DNA from: Nymphaea colorata
Lineage: Eukaryota; Streptophyta; Magnoliopsida; Nymphaeales; Nymphaeaceae
Reading direction: 5' to 3'
Length of the DNA stretch: 64,000 nt
Assembly (NCBI RefSeq): GCF_008831285.2
Contig: NC_045143.1
Location: 3,047,503-3,111,502 of the forward strand
Shown: positions 1 through 17,518 of the stretch, piece after piece
Layout of the letters: every line of letters starts with the position of its first letter
How positions within the stretch are numbered: position 1 is the first letter of the stretch
The notes under the pieces: model-generated
Told to the model about the DNA's origin: nothing
Database searches by the model: none
Seen by the model: the letters and a program-made list of their open reading frames with translations, nothing else
Made by a program: the position numbers and the translations under genes

Positions 1-1017
1 TTGTTCCTGGACAATGGAGGAGACTTGTCAAGAGAAAACCGAGCCATTTCAGGCGAATGGTGCTTCTAAACCTAGTCCTTACAACGAAAGGATGATTACT
101 GTTGAAGGGTCAAATGAGTTTAGTAAGCTAACACTAATGGAGAGAGAATGTGGGGGTTCGGCTCTTTCTTCTAAGCATAACCTGTTGGGGTCCCAAATTT
201 GCACCTCGGAAATCACATAATAGTTCAGTGTGGATAAAGCTAAAATATCACAGGCAAATGCTTATAGCCTTGTTGGTTGTCCCAAAGAAAATAGTTATAT
301 TATTGATACTGAGGGTGTCAACAAACATTGGCAGAGCAGAAAACATGTGGCGAGTCTTTAGATGTTTTTGCAGATAGCCATGTGGGGCAACAGTTAGGTA
401 CTTCAGAGATGACAAAGGATCCTTGTCAAGAGGAAGAATAACATAAGTACGGACTTCTTTCGTGACACTGCTCACTGTCACGAAAGCAGCAAAAAGATGG
501 CATCAGAAAAAGAATGTGGGGGCTTCTGCTCCTGTTTGTGTTAAAATTGTCACGGTGAAATCATTATGTAGTCTGGCATTCATTAAAGAGCACGTGAAAT
601 CCAATGTTGTTAATAGTTGTCACTGTGAAGAAGGCAGAATCGTTGCTGGCATTGATGCCGTGGATGGCTTACCAAGAGAAACTAAAATCGCTCTTGAAGA
701 ACGTGCACCAACTGAGAGTGACAGTCAGAAAACATTACGTAGTTCAGGAATCACTCAAGAAACTTATCAAGGTTACACCAAGATATCATTTCATATGATG
801 CCGATTCCTGCAGAGAAAGTGTGGGTCAAATTGAAGAGGCAGTGGATAGCAATAAATTACCATATGAAGAGAAGAAAATTTCTACACTATCAGTGGGCTA
901 TTCCCCTGAGACAGCTTCTTACGATCCGGTGGAGAGATCTGGGTCACCACCATCAAGATTATCCATAACACATCAGACTGATACAGAAAGGATTTCAAAA
1001 GGCAGGATTGGGAGAAG
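1..1017 (+). pseudogene. decayed coding-like sequence, unidentified
   Basis: Several short open stretches on the plus strand lie in shifting frames but have coding-like composition, rich in Glu, Ser and Thr. One runs from about 600 to 790 and includes IDAVDGLPRETKIALEE. Another, in a different frame, runs from about 800 to 1017 and includes SVGYSPETASYDPVERSG. Phrases such as GTSEMTKDPCQEEE and a short CTSEIT form recur earlier (14-220 and about 370-440), which suggests an acidic repeated N-terminal region. I see no convincing splice sites between the pieces. It therefore looks like a decayed or retroposed copy of a host gene rather than an active one. It abuts the leader of the tubulin copy at about 1018. 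I do not recognise the parent protein. Confidence 0.35.
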
Positions 1018-2180
<1,163 letters not shown>

Positions 2181-2186
<6 letters not shown>

Positions 2187-2357
2187 ATACCATGTTGAAG
2201 TGGGAGAGAAATGGAGAATGAGAAATTTTTTACGTGGAGCAGCAGCCCCTTTGATTTCCTCTATTTTCTTTTTCTCTGTTTTTTTTCCTTTGCTTTACAA
2301 GGCTATATATAATACATGATGAATATGAACGTTAAGAGACATTACATACATGTATCA
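2181..2357 (-). mobile_element. copia-like LTR fossil with primer-binding site
   Basis: Read on the minus strand, a 165-bp stretch (2193-2357) starts with TG and ends with CA. It is followed at once by TGGTATCAGAGC (2181-2192), the initiator-methionine tRNA primer-binding site typical of plant copia elements. A TATA-like core lies inside at about 2303-2313, as expected for an LTR promoter. Only one LTR is visible in the window. The short LTR suggests a small non-autonomous or TRIM-like element. It is an old, incomplete relic. What follows the primer-binding site is antisense tubulin, not gag. The right LTR edge coincides with the start of the large direct duplication at 2358. Confidence 0.6.
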
Positions 2358-3862
2358 AGAAGTAGAAGATTGATCGGAAAGAGATGATACGCACCTGAGA
2401 TGTTGTTTGGCCAAACCCACGTTGTGAACACATGATACCACAAACAAGATGCTTATAAATAGCAAGCGGGTCCGTGAATCTCCTAATTACTATTGTTTAA
2501 GAACCATTAAGAATAGAAAATGGACTGTCATCGTCTAATAAACTAAAATAGTTCAAATGGAAACTTTTTATTTCAAAAATACTTATTACTATTTGCTTAA
2601 CTAGTCTACGACAGATTGCTTACCCATTGCAATACGATTAATTAGACAAGGAATTGAAAAGCCAAATGCATCTAGCTCATTCTTTTATTATATTATTATT
2701 ATTATTATTATTATCGAGTTTCAGCTTTCATTTTTACGAAGATGATTCGAACGATGGCTCAAGAAATTATCTAAGTGAGACGGTAAAACTTGTTGATTGG
2801 CCAACAATGTCACAAGAGTGTGGGGTGCAGGTGCGGGAGCCGGAGCAGCACATCCTAAAATATTTAGGTGTGGCAGTGAATTTTTAATTTATTATATATA
2901 GAACAAAATAAGCATGTATACATTATCATTACAATTTAATTATATGTGTATAACATACTTGAATAATTGTATTGTATAAAAAGATATCAGAACAACATGT
3001 ATTATATAAGTAATTTAGTAATATGACATTTTAACTGGGCACGGGTGTGAGTCAGAGCCGTACCCATGCCCGGTGCACGCCCGACTCGATGCGACTCAAG
3101 TGCGACAGTAAAATAGAAGAGTCCATTGACTTAGTCGGCCAGATCTTTTCTAGGAACAAATTTGAAAGAAAGACTTAGACATTAATCAAACGATTTGAGG
3201 TGCAATGGCAGAGCTCTGGAAGTGTTCCTCCTTTAACTACTTACACATAAAATTCCTTGAACCAAAATCTACCTCAAATCCTTTGAGTACGAGTCTTTTT
3301 CTTTCTATTTTAACATTCATCACGAACTTACATTGGGACTAAGCCTTTTAGAATGTGACAACCAGTAGTTTCTTAAACCCTTGTCAACATTTCATGACAA
3401 TAATAACCCATTGATGTTTTTGTTAAATATCCAATTTATTTTTTTATCATATTAATTGCTGTTATGGTCATTAACATAGAGTATTGTAATGAACTTAATT
3501 GAATCAAAGTCTACCTCAACTCCATATGACATTTTTTATTATTCTTAAACAAATCAGCAATTTCCTTTTCAAAAGATAAGTTGGCATTCATTGTAATGAA
3601 CTTAATTAATTCATATGTTGTCATGGAAAAAAAATTAGTTGCTCATTGTTGCCAAACATATGGTCTCTCTTACTATGCATTGGTGTCCCGCTAATTAAAG
3701 TTCCATCTATCATCCGTCTGTTGACTTTCTCCTTGGGCATGCGTTGACTCTGGGTAGTTCTTTTTTTGTTTCTTTTTTTTTTTTACTTTGCATTTATGTG
3801 TGTGGAGAGTTTTGACTCGCCAACTCCTTCTGATCCTCCCCTTTTCTTTTGAAAAAATATTA
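2358..3862. repeat. direct duplication, copy A
   Basis: This block is a diverged copy of 7526-8871 in the same orientation. Matching landmarks are AAGAAGTAGAAGATTGAT (2358 against 7526), CAAGGAATTGAA (2648 against 7831), TTTTCTAGGAACAA (about 3147 against 7977), the CATAAAATTCCTTGA stretch (about 3246 against 8077) and GGAGAGTTTTGACTC (about 3804 against 8810). Copy B lies upstream of the ankyrin gene and copy A lies downstream. The simplest reading is that an ankyrin-gene unit was once tandemly duplicated and one gene body was lost. I see no protein of known family in this copy. A short poly-Leu stretch at 2680-2720 comes from a TTA microsatellite. Confidence 0.75.
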
Positions 3863-3931
3863 TGTTGAGCTTATCTAGAGGCAAAGGGAGGGGGCCCATC
3901 TCGCCATGGCCCCACCCAAGCCAATTGAAAA

Positions 3932-3953
3932 ATATATATATATATATATATAT
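3932..3953. repeat. (AT)n microsatellite
   Basis: Eleven uninterrupted AT units lie in AT-rich intergenic sequence between duplication copy A and the ankyrin gene. Apart from this tract I see nothing to annotate between 3863 and 4522. Confidence 0.9.
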
Positions 3954-4522
3954 TGAAAAAAATAAAAAGTTTTAATTGCACTAGGTATTGTTTGGATTCA
4001 GATTTAATTTAATCCTACTTAGATTCAAAGGTTGAACTGCCCGCACCTTAAAAAAATCATGTCTCCTGAACTTATATGGTATTTTCCTTTAAGAAAGAGT
4101 TTGTTTAAGCTTTGAAACCTTTTGGCACTAGCGATTGACACGATTGAGGCAGTTACCAATTAAAATAAAGGAAAATAAGATTCAATTCGATGGTATATGG
4201 CTTAAACTCAAGAACAAAAGAAGGCCCATATGATGATTAAATGGGAAAATTTAAAAAAAAATGTTTTTATTAAAAGACAAAAATACCCTGACAAAAAAAA
4301 TGTGGTGGATCTAAGCGGACAAATAAGATGCGTATGATGGAACTTTCACACAAACTGCACACTTTTAACCTAAAACAAACCAATTTTTAAACTACAAACA
4401 AGAACTTTGGTTGAAAGAAAAAAAAAAGGCCAAAGACACACAAGTTTTAAAGTACAAACAGAAGGACCGTGCTTAAGGGGAAAAAACCACACACACATAC
4501 TATGGCCAATATTGTAAAAACT

Positions 4523-7104
<2,582 letters not shown>

Positions 7105-7525
7105 CTGAAGATGTTGGCCATCAAGCAAGTCGCAATTGAAGCTCAGAGCAGTAGAAGGATTGATTGCAACCATTACCATGTAACCAGTACTGGAATAAGA
7201 ATATATATAACTAGTCATGTGACTGGAGGGACTGGGTTTTCTTCCTGGTTTTTGCTCAATATTGATGCTCACAAACATAGAAAATGGATCGTAAGATAAG
7301 ATTTTCAGAAGATATTGAAATGAAGACACAATTAGATCCATAAGCCTGCATATGTACCACTATGCCTTGGGCTTTTTCGGAGAGTAATTGTCCTCCATGA
7401 TTATTTGGTTGATTGTAAGGGTTACCAAATAATTATATTGTGCTTGGATGGTCGTCCCTTGCAAAAACCGAAAATAAAAATTGAACTCTAAATTTGAATA
7501 GATATATAATCAAAGCGGCCAAATT

Positions 7526-8871
7526 AAGAAGTAGAGGATTGATGAGAAAGAGATTATACACACCGGAGATGTAGTTTGACCAAGCCCAAGATGTGAACAC
7601 AACATACCACAAACAAGATACATATATATATATATATAGCAATGGTCTATGAATCTCCTAATTATTATTATTGTTGTTATTGTTCAAGAATCGATTAAGA
7701 AAATGAACTGTCATTGTCTATTAAACTAAAATAGGTCAAGTGGAAAATATTTATTTCATAAATAATTATTAATGTTTGGTTAACTAAGTCAACGTGAATT
7801 GCAAACCCATTGCAATACAATTAATTAGACAAGGAATTGAAGAAGCCAAATGAATCTAGCTCATTCTTTTATTATTATGATTATAGTTGAGTATCAGCAA
7901 TCGTATTTTAGGAAGATGTTTCGCTCAAGAAATGATCGAAATGAGATGGTTAACACTTGTTGATCAGCCAGACCTTTTCTAGGAACAAGTTTGAAATAAA
8001 TACTTACACATTAACCAGACCATTTGAGGAGCAATGGCAGTGCTGTTGAAGTGCCCCTCCTTGACCACCGACACATAAAATTCCTTGAGCCAAAATCTAC
8101 CTCATCTCCTTTGAGTTTGAGAATTTTTGTTCTTCTTAAACAGACCTGTGATTTCCTTTTTAAAAGACATGCTGGCCTCCGTAGTACCAGGCTTGGGCTC
8201 TTTGGCCTGACAGATCTCAACCTATGCTTTAGCAGTTTTGATTCTAGCACCAAAAAACATGGGAACGCAAACACTTAACCAATTGACCAATCTTTAATAA
8301 GCCCCTTAGCATTCTTTACCATCTTAGATTGGGACTAACTTTTTAAAATGTTCCAACGAGCAATTTCCTAAACCATTCTGGACATTTTGAGACATTGATA
8401 GCGTAGTTTAATCCGTGATGTTTTAGTTAAATACCTAATTTACATTTTATCATATTAAATTCAGCTTTGATCATAAACATACAGGATTCTAATGAACTTA
8501 ATTAAATCAAAATCTACTTCATCTCCTTTGAATATGAGATTTTTGCTTTGTTCTTAAACTGATCAGCAATTTCGTTTTCAAAAGACAACTTGGCGTTCAT
8601 CGTAATGAACTTATGTAATTCATACGTCGTCAGAGAAGCAAAATTAGTTGCTTATTGTTGCCACATATGGCTTCTCTTGCTATGCATTATAATCTGCATC
8701 GATCCGTTGACTGCATTTCCTTCAGTATGCGTTGACTATAAGTAGTCCTTTTCCTTTTTCTTAAAAAAAAAAATGAGAGAGAGTGTGTGACTTTGCAATT
8801 ACGTCTGCGGAGAGTTTTGACTCAGCCAACTCCTCCTCAGCCTTCCCTTTTTCTTTTGAAAAAAATAATCT
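7526..8871. repeat. direct duplication, copy B
   Basis: This is the diverged partner of 2358-3862, on the 5' side of the minus-strand ankyrin gene. Inside it a unit of about 90 bp occurs twice (near 8092-8180 and 8508-8605), each with CAAAATCTAC-TCATCTCCTTTGA and then AAAAGACA. Copy A has a related unit at 3497-3590. Read on the minus strand the unit at 8011-8180 gives a coding-like stretch (FWLKEFYVSVVKEGHFN), but stops interrupt it and I do not recognise it. A (TA)n tract (7621-7640) interrupts the homology. Confidence 0.75.
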
Positions 8872-8970
8872 GTTGCCCTCGGATTACCAAGGACTTTGTT
8901 TATGCTTTGAAACCTTTTCGCACTACCAGAACCAACAATTTCGATTGCAGGGTCACTGATTTAATAACTT

Positions 8971-8977
<7 letters not shown>

Positions 8978-9029
<52 letters not shown>
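8978..9029. repeat. (TG)n(TA)n microsatellite
   Basis: A TG run changes directly into a TA run between duplication copy B and the LINE fragment. Confidence 0.9.
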
Positions 9030-9030
<1 letters not shown>

Positions 9031-9154
9031 GTAAGAAATCATTAATGTAAAATTAAACAAGCTTTGTTTAATAAGATCTAAAGTACTTGGGGAGCCATTC
9101 AAATTCTCCAAAATCCTCATTGAATGTAGGATAAAAAATTATTCAAGGTTTTTG

Positions 9155-10170
9155 ATTTCTAACCAACACGCTCCATTCTCTTTGAGTGGCCCTTCCCCCA
9201 TGGCCGTAGGCATTCCAAGAAATTACTTTGATGAGGAATGAGGAACAATGATCTGTGTGAGCCTAGTCCCGAAATATTGATCAGATTCAGGCCCATCATG
9301 CATCTTACAACCCACATCAGGAACTTTAATAAAGTTGTTCTGCTTATGAGGAGAAACCCTTTCCACTGGAGTCCCTTTTGATTTCATCGATACTCCCATT
9401 TTTTAACTGCACCCACTTCCTGACTTTTAAGAGCTCTTTTGTTTCGGCTGTGTCTGTTTTGATCGAGCTATCCTCTTCGTTTTCCTCCAAAGATCCCTTG
9501 CTCTGCCATGGAATGGTCCGCCTCTATATCAAAATCTACTAGAATACTTGAAGCAAAGGTCTCCATCATCACCTTCTCCTAACATGAAACTCCTTCATTG
9601 TACCTTTTGCCATCATCCTTGTCGTCAATCAACAATTCTTCACGATTCTTCTGTGTCATAAGCTCCGCGAGCTACACCTTTCTCCGTGATTGCTTGAGGC
9701 AATGGCCGGTCCTCTGTCATTTCATTTAAGTACTGCAGAACTACAATTTGGTTAGCATTTTCTGCAGCAGGTCCATGGCATGGTTTTCTTTTTGCAATAG
9801 TGACCAAATCCCAACCATCTCACACTGCCTGCTCCTTTTAAGCATCAACAAAAGAAACATGCCCCATGCAAAATCGATCCACAAAGAGAAGACTTTTTTC
9901 TATTTTCTTATTCTACAACTTGTTCAACATGTGGTTAAGCTTAGTTATTATGATCTTTATGGAAACATGCCTGATTTCGACAAATGCAACAACTTTGGAA
10001 AGATGAAGAATGACAAGAAGAAGCGAGTGCATGTTGACCATCTAAAGTTCCTAAAGAAATCTTTGTGAGGATTGTGGCTTCGGGAAATGACATACTGGAA
10101 TGTGACGGTGAACACGAGATTGAAACCTCAAACGACTTTTGTGTAAACCGCCTTGCTGCACTGCAGTGTG
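9155..10170 (-). mobile_element. L1-type LINE fragment, ORF1 end to ORF2 start
   Basis: Read on the minus strand, the segment near 9232-9165 encodes VISWNAYGHGG. This matches the conserved opening of plant L1 ORF2 endonucleases (canonical IISWNVRGLG). Upstream on the same strand (about 9780-9660) an open stretch contains YLNEMTEDRPLPQ, consistent with the end of an ORF1. Similarity stops at about 9155, shortly after the ORF2 start, so endonuclease and reverse transcriptase are absent. Loss of the 3' part is unusual for a LINE insertion, which normally loses its 5' end, and implies later deletion or recombination. The stretch from 9790 to 10170 is included as probable ORF1 sequence but has no motif I recognise. 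Confidence 0.4.
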
Positions 10171-10288
10171 CTTATGCCCCATAACTTCAAATAGCGTCCG
10201 CAGTCTGCCATTTATTTAAAGCACCGGTGCACAAGTCAGTCATTAACTTGTTCTTTTTCTCCTCAGAAGAAGACGAATCGCCTTCTTA

Positions 10289-10380
10289 ATGGGAACAAGG
10301 CAGGGTGGGTTCCTGAATCGCCTTTAGGCTTCTGCCGTCTCCTCCTCTTTCCACTGCTGCCAAATGCAGAGGTGTTAAAT
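10289..10380 (-). pseudogene. orphan ankyrin-repeat scrap
   Basis: On the minus strand a short frame reads LTPLHLAAVERGG, then SLKAIQEP, then a stop. Its nucleotides CTGCCAAATG-AGAGGTGTTA match the exon at about 7015-7035 of the ankyrin gene. It is either a decayed remnant of a neighbouring ankyrin gene or of the missing 5' exons of the gene at 4523-7104. No flanking ankyrin sequence extends it. Confidence 0.55.
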
Positions 10381-10399
10381 TATTGGAATCTTAGTGAGG

Positions 10400-12200
10400 A
10401 CCTGCATGTGTTATTATTGATTTATACATTGCATGTTAAGGGATAGACTCATAATTGTGGTCAATTGGGATGAGTCTAATTCTTATTTCTAAGAATATGA
10501 TAAAATTCATATATGTAGATACCAGATATGGATTTTTGGCCTGGATTCAAAAATGCACTATCAAATACATGGAAGTTGGCAGTGCATTTTAGATCGAGTG
10601 GACTACTTGAGTTAGCAACCTAATGTGCGTAAGTGAGAAATACTGATGGAGGGATGGTCTTAGCTTTATATATATATATATATATCAGAAAGAAATTTAA
10701 AATAAAATAAAGATCAGTCGCACAATGTCGTGTTGACCTTTAAAATTCTGTTTGAAAGCAGATGAAGGGCTGAATTAAGATCTGAGGATCTACGATCCAA
10801 TGATCTTAAAAACTGAGTTTATGGCTTTTTTTATTCTCTCACTGTGTCTCTATTTCTGCTTCCTACGAAATCTTTCCTCGTGGATCTGTGATCTGCACGA
10901 GAGGTTGGGGTCTGATCTTAAAACCATGGATTTCTCTCCTTTGTCAAAGATTTGAAATTCATGATTTTGAGTTCAGAGGTTTGCTAAAACCGTGGATCTC
11001 ACCATAAAATCCTGCCTCAGATCTGAAACTGGAAGCTATCAAATAAGGCCTAAGGTTCTCCTTGAGAAAAACCCACTTCCAAATATTTCTTTTTTTTTTT
11101 AAGGTTAAGAAAAGAAAAAGATCAGTTGCAGTCTACTGAAAAGTAAGGACTTTGAGTTCCGCCGGAAATTGTTGTCGTTTCTAATTAATTACTTTTGGTG
11201 CCTCAAACTTTTTGGTTGAGCAGCGGGAGGGCAGGAAGCCCTTAAAGATTTGGTTGGATTCCGTTTTATGCTGTGAGAATTTCTGCATCTCACTGTTTTC
11301 CTGCTTTTGACGTCGTGAATGCTTTTTCTCTTTTCGCTTTAATTTCGACTCCGTGATTACGCGCCTAGATATAAAAAGTGGTGGATGGAATTTTCAAACA
11401 AAAGTTTAAGTATACAAAAAATCTTTAGAACAATGCTTATATGGGTTGTTGTTCGATCTGGCATTGAATCATGGATCCGATTGAGAAGCCGGTACTAATC
11501 AAGACCACGAAATCCCAAATCCGGATATAAACCGGATCTGTACCCAGCAAGGGCTTGATTGAGTCAGGGGAAGCCACTGGTTCCAGTGGCAGTGATAATG
11601 TATGTTGCTTAGTATCTCAACACACTTCCTCCATATAATATATATATATATGGTCTCAATAATGTTTTAGTCAGAACCATACACCAAGTTAGTCATTTTC
11701 TGAGGTTAACGTGTTTTTCTTGTAATTAAGAAAAAAAATAAACGGCTCTTATATTACCAATTTTTTTTATACTAAAAAAACAAGTATTTTTATTAAATAC
11801 AACTTGAATTAAAACATATTTTATGTTGAATTAGTATTTATGAACTTAGTTGAATGTTTATATTTTATGAAAAATGCTTTTGACAAAAAAATAAAAGGTA
11901 GATTTTTATCTCTGACCTAAGTAGTCTGGTGTATGTACCAAGTTTTCCATAAAATTTATAACGTAAGTTTAGGGCCATTGTCTTTTTCCTAAGTAAGATC
12001 ATGCGGCTTTCGTTTACCAAGTAAAAGCACAAACCCGCCCACACAGAGAGAAGCGAAATGCATGTCAATAAGTGGAAACCACTAAAAAATAACAAGCTTG
12101 TCTTACATCACCTTCGACTGAAAGTGGTTTTCAGGTCTCCGTTTGGACAGGACAAGCTATTTATTCATGCATGGAACGGACACAAGAACAACCTAAATCA
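10400..12200. other. intergenic, no gene recognised
   Basis: This stretch is AT-rich and non-coding. It holds TA tracts at 10669-10685 and 11636-11651. At about 11760-11910 a segment shares the AAATACAACTTGAATTAAAACAT and TTTTATGAAAAATG motifs with the fold-back family at 5409-5911 and is probably another relic of it. I see no coding or RNA gene. Confidence 0.5.
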
Positions 12201-12210
12201 AACAGTTAAT

Positions 12211-12561
12211 TTAGAGTGGAACAAAGTAGCCCAAGTTGAGGACGGCGGGCTCGCCGGGAGCAGAGAGGTCATGGAAGACTTCGACCTTCAAATACTGCAC
12301 CGCATTGTGATTCAGGACCTTGACAATCAAATGGAAGGTGTAGTGTTCCGTCCCACGGTCCAGCACCTGTGCGTCCACCACCTGCAAGAACTTGAGCTTC
12401 TCGTGAGTCTGCTGGTCATGCCTTTCCACCGCAAAAGCTCCCAAGCTCTGAACGTCGTCGCCGCTGGGGATGGAAACCCAGTTGGAGGGTGGTGGCCGAG
12501 CAGCAGCCACCAAAGCCATGGCTGCCGTGGTGATGAGAAGGAAATGGAGGAGGCTTCCCAT
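12211..12561 (-). CDS. secreted phytocystatin-like protein, single domain
   Basis: This 116-residue protein starts at the ATG at 12561 (MGSLLHFLL), chosen because the paralogue at 16865 begins MGSRLLHFLL. A hydrophobic signal peptide covers residues 1-20 and ends in AAARPPP. The cystatin signature helix is LGAFAVERHDQQT (canonical LARFAV.EHN). The first hairpin reads QVLDRG, where active phytocystatins have QxVxG. The second hairpin lacks the usual Pro-Trp and has FHDLSAPGEP. Cystatins block papain-like cysteine proteases by wedging these loops into the active site, so inhibition may be weakened or redirected. The protein is probably secreted. A TATA element lies about 90 bp upstream. The domain resembles the second domain of the 16865 gene more than its first. 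Confidence 0.8.
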   Translation of the reverse strand: MGSLLHFLLITTAAMALVAAARPPPSNWVSIPSGDDVQSLGAFAVERHDQQTHEKLKFLQVVDAQVLDRGTEHYTFHLIVKVLNHNAVQYLKVEVFHDLSAPGEPAVLNLGYFVPL

Positions 12562-12647
12562 ACTGATCACAGTGACGAAGAAGAAGGAGTGTTTTGTGAA
12601 TCTGTGGTTGTTGCTGACGATGCCTTGTTCAGTGTCGTTTCAGGTGA

Positions 12648-12657
12648 TATTTATAAG
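12648..12657 (-). promoter_or_regulatory. TATA box of the single-domain cystatin gene
   Basis: CTTATAAATA on the minus strand lies 87 bp upstream of the ATG at 12561, a normal spacing for a plant core promoter with a leader of about 50-60 bases. Confidence 0.5.
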
Positions 12658-12848
12658 CAGGGATTGGGGGGAAGAGGGTGATATTATATGTGAGGCAACG
12701 TGATTCATTGGTGTGGTTGTCTGCTCAAGGGGGAGAAACCTTAGGCTGTAAGCCTTGACAATTCCCACTATCATTGGCAGCGAGAACTCTTTAAAAAACC
12801 CAGACCCCCCTGTATACGTGCACCTATACTCCACTCCTAAAATACCTT

Positions 12849-16650
<3,802 letters not shown>

Positions 16651-16707
16651 CTTCTTAATTGATGATGACCTTCACACCATGCTTGCTAACACGCTTACTT
16701 CACCAAA

Positions 16708-16716
16708 TTTATATAC
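16708..16716 (+). promoter_or_regulatory. possible TATA box of the two-domain cystatin gene
   Basis: TTTATATAC lies about 150 bp upstream of the ATG at 16865. A second A/T-rich candidate (CTTATAAG) is at about 16731. Either would give a leader of 90-125 bases. Confidence 0.3.
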
Positions 16717-16864
16717 TGATTCTATCATCAACTTATAAGTATCACCTCTTTCAACCAAAACCTGGACACCACCCTACCCTTCCACCAACTTCACTCTCTT
16801 CTTTCTTTCCACCTTCCATCTGCTTCTCCTGCCTAGCTAGTATTCTTCGTATCCCACTGCCAAA

Positions 16865-17518
16865 ATGGGGAGCCGCCTTCTTCATTTCCTTCTCATCACC
16901 ATGGCAGCCATGGCCTTCCTTGCCGCCGCTCGTCCGCCGCCCTCCCGCTGGCTTCCTGTCCCCGACGCCGAGAAAGACAACCATGTCCAGGGATTAGGCG
17001 AATTTGCAGTGAAAAGGTATGACGAGCAGAACCACGCTCAGTTGGTGTTTCTACGAGTGGTCTGTGCTGTGGTGATGGACAGAGGGACGGAGCATTACAC
17101 ATACAAGCTGGTCGTTCAGGTTCTGGACGACTATAAAGTGCGCTATTACGATGTTGCTGTGCTGCAGGACTTATCTGCACCGGGACAACCACCCGTCCTG
17201 AATTTGGGCTCGTTCGTCCCCACTTTTTACGTTCCTCCGTCCCCTAGCTGGGTTCACATCCCGAGCGACCACGGTGTTCAGGACTTGGGTGCCTTTGCCG
17301 TGAAAAGGCACGACGAGCAGACGCACGGTAAGCTCAAGTTCTTAGAGGTGGTGGACGCACAAGTGCTGGACCGTGGGACAGAACACTACACGTTCCGTTT
17401 GATCGTGAAGGCGCTGGACCATAATGGTGTGAAGTATTTCAAGGTTGAACTCTTCCATGATCTCTCCGCTCTCGGCCAGCCTCCTGTTCTGAACTTGGGT
17501 TACTTTGTACCGAACTAG
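16865..17518 (+). CDS. secreted two-domain cystatin-like protein
   Basis: This 217-residue intronless protein carries a signal peptide (MGSRLLHFLLITMAAMAFL, residues 1-22) and two cystatin domains in tandem, at about 40-115 and 135-216. Their signature helices are LGEFAVKRYDEQN and LGAFAVKRHDEQT. The first inhibitory loops read VVMDRG and QVLDRG, each with an extra residue relative to QxVxG. Neither domain has the Trp of the second hairpin; each ends in a proline-rich DLSA-GQPPVLNLG segment. Multicystatins are known in plants, but these loops are atypical, so target proteases cannot be predicted. The domains differ from each other (for example FLRVVCAVVMDRG against FLEVVDAQVLDRG), so the fusion is not very recent. 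It lies 4.3 kb from, and divergent to, its single-domain paralogue. Confidence 0.85.
   Translation: MGSRLLHFLLITMAAMAFLAAARPPPSRWLPVPDAEKDNHVQGLGEFAVKRYDEQNHAQLVFLRVVCAVVMDRGTEHYTYKLVVQVLDDYKVRYYDVAVLQDLSAPGQPPVLNLGSFVPTFYVPPSPSWVHIPSDHGVQDLGAFAVKRHDEQTHGKLKFLEVVDAQVLDRGTEHYTFRLIVKALDHNGVKYFKVELFHDLSALGQPPVLNLGYFVPN

Noticed and set aside
2654-2887. Short plus-strand frame with a poly-Leu leader resembling a signal peptide
   Set aside because: The Leu run is a TTA microsatellite, and the duplicate at 7820-7960 does not keep the frame.
9748-10068. 106-codon plus-strand frame with HVDHLKFLKK
   Set aside because: It has no recognisable family and lies within the minus-strand LINE-like segment; I regard it as chance.
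12058-12681. 207-codon plus-strand frame at the cystatin locus
   Set aside because: It is the antisense of the single-domain cystatin gene, whose minus-strand protein has a paralogue at 16865.
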